64,000 bases of DNA, from the NCBI GenBank assembly GCA_965153355.1, contig OZ231126.1:7192001-7256000 (forward strand). The letters run 5' to 3'. Shown piece after piece: positions 59,563-64,000 of this stretch (position 1 is its first letter; every line of letters begins with the position of its first letter). The translations under genes and the position numbers were made by a program. The notes beneath the pieces are model-generated. The model saw only the letters and a list, made by a program, of their open reading frames with translations, ran no database searches and was not told where the DNA came from. The stretch is from Flaccisagitta enflata (lineage: Eukaryota; Chaetognatha; Sagittoidea; Aphragmophora).

Positions 59563-59831
59563 GCGATCCTTGGATGAATAGTTTTCTCTTGTTTTGCTTG
59601 CTTTCTTGAACTTTAAAAGGTCTTCATGCAACTTAATCTGATGGAAGGCTGCGTCTTCAATTCTGTAAGAACAGAACCACACACGTGCCAACAGGAGAAA
59701 AAGGACTAGATTCACTCTTTCTATGCCTTATAAAATTGGGAGTACAGCGTCAATTGAGGGCTGATTGATCAAGATCGAAATCCTGAGGAACAATATGTAT
59801 GCCGGAAGGATCATAAGTTGCATGTAAAACC

Positions 59832-60282
59832 AAATAGTCGCAAAAGCGTTAGATGGTCAGCGGTACCCGTGCCCTGCTTAAGTAGGTTGTGGTTGAAGTT
59901 AAGGGGGGAGCAGGGCTGCGGCCCCGAAGGGGTCGATGACCTATGCTCTCACACATATGGGGAGTTTTCTCCTCCTTCATGTCCGCACCCCCCCTCCCCC
60001 AGCCTCCAGGCCCATATCTCAGCCTGGAGGCCCATATCCCAGCCTCCAGGCCCAAATCCCAGTCTTGAGGCCCAAATCCCTAGAGTAGAATCTGGGCCTT
60101 GGGGTTGGGATGTAGGCCCTGAGGGTGGGATTTGGGCCTCAAGACTGGGATTTGGGCCTGGAGGCTTGGATATGGGCCTCCAGGCTGAGATATGGGCCTG
60201 GAGGCTGGGGGATGAAGAAGGAGAAAACTCCCCATTGTGTGAAAGCATAGGTCATCGACCCCTTCGGGGCCGCTGCCCAAAA
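59832..60282 (+). mobile_element. Foldback element, GGCCCCGAAGGGGCC family, copy D
   Basis: It starts AATAGTCGCAAAAGCGTTAG, ends GGGGCCGCTGCCCAAAA. Its minisatellite arms are inverted around about 60090 (GGCCCATATCTCAGCCTGGA against CCAGGCTGAGATATGGGCC). Confidence 0.75.
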
Positions 60283-60459
60283 GGAAGCAGTTCATTTGGA
60301 AGCAAAAGATTTGGATGTGCAGTTCTTATCTCAACTGAAGCATCACATTTTTGTGTATTACGTGAATTCTGTTCGAATCTGTGGGCATTTTCACCAACAT
60401 TACTGCTCCTGCCCACCCGCAACACTGACTCAGCCCATCCGTCTACAAATAATTTGTTG

Positions 60460-62683
60460 TGTTTTTTAAAATGGCGCCAAAAAACGATAAGCTTCCAATG
60501 TTAGGGGTGAAATTGAATTAGTAAGATTCACTCAAACTTTATCCAACTTAGGAAGCTTGTTACTTGGATGTTTTTTAACCGATCTAGATGAAATTCATGA
60601 TGAAACGAAAGATTTTTTTGCGTTCTTTGAAATGGCGCCAAGCGCGATCTTCTATTTCTTTTTCGTTTAGAAATGACATTCTTACGAAGTAAGGGGTGAA
60701 ATTGAATTAATCACTTTAGTTTATTAAAGGAAGATATCAGCAACAGACTCACACTGGGCATCGAAAAAATCGTTTTTTTAGAATCAGATATTTCTAGTTG
60801 ACTATGATAGAATCGCGAACCTTCATGTCCGGGGGGTAGAGTTTGGGTATTGCCAAAGCTTAATCGCCCTCCTACTCACCCCCCCCCCACCCCTGGGGGT
60901 GGAGGGGGGTGGTGGGAAAAATTTTTTTTGTAAAAAATAAGTTGGTCTCAATCGATTCAGAATTGTTTAAAACGTTCAAAAAACTTGGGTTAAAAAATTT
61001 GAAATTTTTATCATCTGTTCGATTTTTTTAAAGTCTATGTGCCCAACTGGGGTAGCGACTAACCGGGGTTGCCATCCCCCCTTGGCTGGCCTCACCTGGT
61101 TTGAAGCATCATGGTTCATTTGCGCTAACTTGGTTTTGCTTTAACGAGTTTTCATAAAAAGTTTCATGAGAATCGTTAGAGAATTTCACAAGATATCCTT
61201 ACAAGTGTGGGCCGATCGCAAAATCGGGCATAAATTGTTGAAAAATAGTAATTGTCCGAAATTCAATTTTCACCCGTTTGGTGGTGAAAAGTAGGTTGAA
61301 CCAAAGCAAATTCACCTTCATTTCAAATCACTAGGTTTGACTGACATGTGCGGGGCAATTGCGGTCACGTAAGGATCATTTTCTGAAAAAAAGCTAGTAG
61401 TTGTTTATGTGGGACATAGGTGGGACAGTTAAATTGTTGAAAAATAGTAATTGTCCGAAATTCAAAATCTTGTCATAAAACTTCCGTCATAAACTTGTTT
61501 GCGCATCTTTTTTTTCGGCGGTCTTCCTCAGGATATGTGGGGTTATCCAAGCCCATATATGATGGCTCCTTCACCCATTGAATAGACAATATTGAATAGA
61601 TTCGACATTCTCTTGAAAATTGTACGAGAATGCTTTACTTTTCTCTTTCTCTTCCAGACGCTCAAAAAGTAAAAAATCGTTTAGCTGATATCGAAAACAG
61701 GATCATTTCTGTTTATCATGACTGAATACCAACAACAAATGACAATGATCCTTTAAAAAACGAACTAAGCTTCGAGGTAACGGTGGAATAAGTACTGTTA
61801 CATTTTTGTTACAGGAATATTAGGTGTTTAACCAACCTCTGATTGACGCATTTATCGAGAAAAAATTAGGTAAACCTGCATAACCCCGCTTTAAATCATG
61901 TCACTAAGCCTCCTGCAACATTTGATAGCGATGATAACAGTTCCAAGTCCCTCATTCATTGGTAACATATCATTAGCTATGGGTTTGTCTGGGATATTGG
62001 ACGTGTGAGCCTCTTGCTGAAATCTTCCTAAAACTTCATCCAACTTTGCAAGCTTGTTACTCAGTTGTTTTTCAACCAATTTAGACAAAATTCATGATGA
62101 AATGTAAGATTTTTTTGTGTTCTTTAAAATGGCGCCAAGCGTAATCTTCTATCTTTTTTCGTTCAGAAATGACATTCTTACAAAGTTAGGGGTGAAATTG
62201 AAGTAATTCTTTAAGTTTGTTAAAACTTCATCCAACTTTACAAGCTTGTTACTCAGTTGTTTTTCAACCGATTTAGACGAAATTCATGATGAAATGAAAG
62301 ATTTTTTTGTGTTCTTTAAATTGGCGCCAAGCGCAATCGTCTATCTATTTTCGTTAAGAAGAAGTGTGCTTACAAAGATAGAGGGGTATTTCAACTTTTA
62401 CACTTGTGAGATGATGATCTTTTGTGAGCAAAATCTGATATGCGCGACCTTGAAATTGCGTCCTAACTCCCTTCCTCGGCCCCGGGGACTTCAATTCATA
62501 TGTTTAGAAAGAAAAACACTCCTGGATGGAGTAGCCAAATGGATATTTTCGGTATACCTGACCTCAGTAGTTAATCGGATATTATATGCAAATATGCATA
62601 GTGACAAAAGTGACCTAGTAGATATCTAACACTAGTAATAGGATGCCTAAAAGTACGAAAATTTTGTCAAAATATGCTTAGTA
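60460..62683. other. Non-coding DNA with inverted satellite copies
   Basis: 60460-60720 and 62020-62370 carry the 56520 satellite in reverse. 60860-60935 is a C-run/G-run inverted repeat. TTGAAAAATAGTAATTGTCC is repeated at about 61234 and 61438. Open frames here match nothing recognised. Confidence 0.55.
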
Positions 62684-63284
62684 CTGGGTGTTTAATCTCG
62701 ACTGGGAAAAAGTATTAAGCTTTTATTCTCAGATGCTTCTTCTTAATGACTTGGAATTAATTTTTTTATGTAGTACTATGTCTGACGTTTTTTGTGTCAA
62801 AATTTCATTGGTCTGTGTCAAATATTTTGTCCACAACATCAATTTGAAGTAAAAGAAGTATTTGTGGCTGAAGCTCAATTTATCCCTTATTCATCAAAAT
62901 CATTTTTCTCATATTTTCTCTCATTTTTGATCGGTTTGAGCTACAAATGTCAAAATAGTCTTGAAATAAAGATGTATTATAAAGTTTGTTGAAAATATCT
63001 TCAACCAAGACCAATCTGACATTCATTGCTCAATTCAATGAAAAATAAGAGCAAACCAAAGAAAAACAATTTTGGTGAATTAAGGCTAATTTGAGCTTTA
63101 TCTGAAAATGCTTCTTTTACTTAAAATCGATGTTGTGGACAAAATATTTGACACAGACCAATGAAATTTTGACACAAAAAACGTCAAACATAGTTCTACA
63201 TAGAAAAATTAATTCCAGGTCATTGAGAAGAAGCATCTGAGAGTAAAAGCTAAATACTTTTTCTCAGTCGAGATTGAGCACCCG
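62684..63284. mobile_element. 601-bp foldback MITE with ~230-bp arms
   Basis: CTGGGTGTTTAATCTCGACTG at the left is mirrored at the right (CAGTCGAGATTGAGCACCCGG), and the arms pair inward through GACACAGACCAATGAAATTT and ATTTTGTCCACAACATC with scattered mismatches. Confidence 0.8.
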
Positions 63285-63880
63285 GTAAAGCAGATCTAGA
63301 AGTATATGTTCAATGAAATATTACCAGGTTCATTGTTTTTAGAAATAAGTCAATGATTATTAATCAGAAACTTGGTCCAAAAAATCTTATCATGGCGGCA
63401 AACTTCCTTCTGAAGCTGTTTAGCTGTGCAGTAATTTTCATGCTTATGATATACCATCAAAACATGCGATTGGTACAAGGGGAGCGCACAAGAGAAAGTA
63501 TTTTTTGAAAACAGCCTCATAAGCAGGGATCTTAGTGGCAGAAACTAAAGTGTAGGGTAAAAATTGCTAAAAAGCTCAGGAACTTCACTATTCTGACATA
63601 TTTTTTCATGCTGAACACAAATCTGATCTTTATTTTAGAGTATTTTTTGGGCACCCCTTTCAAAAATCCATTTTTTGGTCATTTTTTATGGGGGGGGGGA
63701 AATGCACTTTTTGGCTATTTGGAGTACACTGCTATCACCCAGTTGCGTTTTTCAGTTAAACTTAACAAGAACAGGAGTGAATACACAGTTTACAAGAGTT
63801 TGGCGGCCATACGGGGACTGTAAATGGCCAAAAACAGTCCCAAAATAGCCCCAAAAAAGCCAAAAACCGCATTTTTCTGA
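63285..63880. other. Non-coding DNA
   Basis: AT-rich, with short frames only. Confidence 0.4.
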
Positions 63881-64000
63881 AACAAGGCCAACACCTATAA
63901 GTTGCGTGCAAAACTTACAGACTAAGAATGACTAAGAATGACTTTCAATGACTTAGAATGACTTTCAATGACTTAGAATGACCTAAAATGACCAAAAAGG
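63881..64000. mobile_element. Left end of a second minisatellite-carrying element
   Basis: AACAAGGCCAACACCTATAA and GTTGCGTGCA match the left end at 16474; a (GACTTAGAATGACTTTCAAT) array follows and is cut by the window end. Confidence 0.65.

Larger units (their letters stand above)
58087..59715 (-). pseudogene. Broken gene of an uncharacterised family, split by two foldback insertions
   Basis: Read on the minus strand, three coding pieces follow in order: 59715-59560 (ending near IKLHEDLLKFKKASKTREN), about 59125-59020 (LADAIIDKMSNRLWYTAQEF, VVFALVSDLVTNDDK) and 58500-58087 (KALASAISLQPGG, NWPKLPPYQKFCTFVKNLPL, TNDHTEHMIKRTSDYANFG, EFQDLLQAVDRAITRVPC, stop at 58087). The last piece resembles the C-terminus of an uncharacterised protein family I recall from cnidarian and arthropod genomes, with an FV..L...ND..E..IK..SDY...F..LLQ.V pattern; this is from memory and unchecked. 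Two foldback copies (58504-59019 and 59126-59562) separate the pieces. It may be part of an unclassified mobile element. Confidence 0.55.

Noticed and set aside
62246-62629. 127-codon + strand frame
   Set aside because: No recognisable domain, begins inside the inverted satellite and lacks splice or codon-use support.

Overview
This is animal nuclear DNA: two large multi-exon genes on the + strand, GT-AG introns whose phases match throughout, GC-richer exons in AT-rich introns, and very heavy loads of microsatellites and short inverted-repeat DNA transposons. Nothing bacterial, viral or organellar was seen. The repeats and the divergent gamma-tubulin complex gene suggest an invertebrate, but the species cannot be named from sequence alone.

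Layout. 1-2538: upstream intron of gene A, opening with a terminal-inverted-repeat (TIR) element that carries a satellite. 2539-31716: gene A, the last twelve exons of an unrecognised Ser/Arg-, Ala- and Gln-rich nuclear protein; its 5' end lies outside the window. Its introns hold a 1.7 kb hAT-like element (3373-5093), a 33-bp-TIR MITE, a perfect 87-bp-arm palindrome, long (CT)n/(GA)n tracts, a 1.6 kb satellite-carrying TIR element, an element with three consecutive minisatellites, and a 329-bp hAT MITE. A 30-nt in-frame microexon is predicted at 14146-14175. 31717-37522: 3' flank and intergenic DNA. 37523-54792: gene B, a TUBGCP6 (gamma-tubulin complex component 6) homologue. Nine phase-matched exons encode 1944 codons and stop inside the C-terminal GCP domain, so the last exon(s) lie beyond position 64000 or escaped notice. 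54793-64000: intronic or intergenic DNA with inverted satellite arrays, foldback elements carrying a GGCCCCGAAGGGGCC hairpin, and a minus-strand coding remnant broken by two of those elements.

The two genes share a strand but no functional link is visible. Gene A looks like an RS-domain nuclear or RNA-processing factor. Gene B would act at microtubule-organising centres. The most notable patterns are the interplay of repeats with splicing (acceptors embedded in expanded pyrimidine microsatellites, a tandemly repeated donor, a duplicated exon end, candidate microexons) and a set of transposon families that carry their own satellites.
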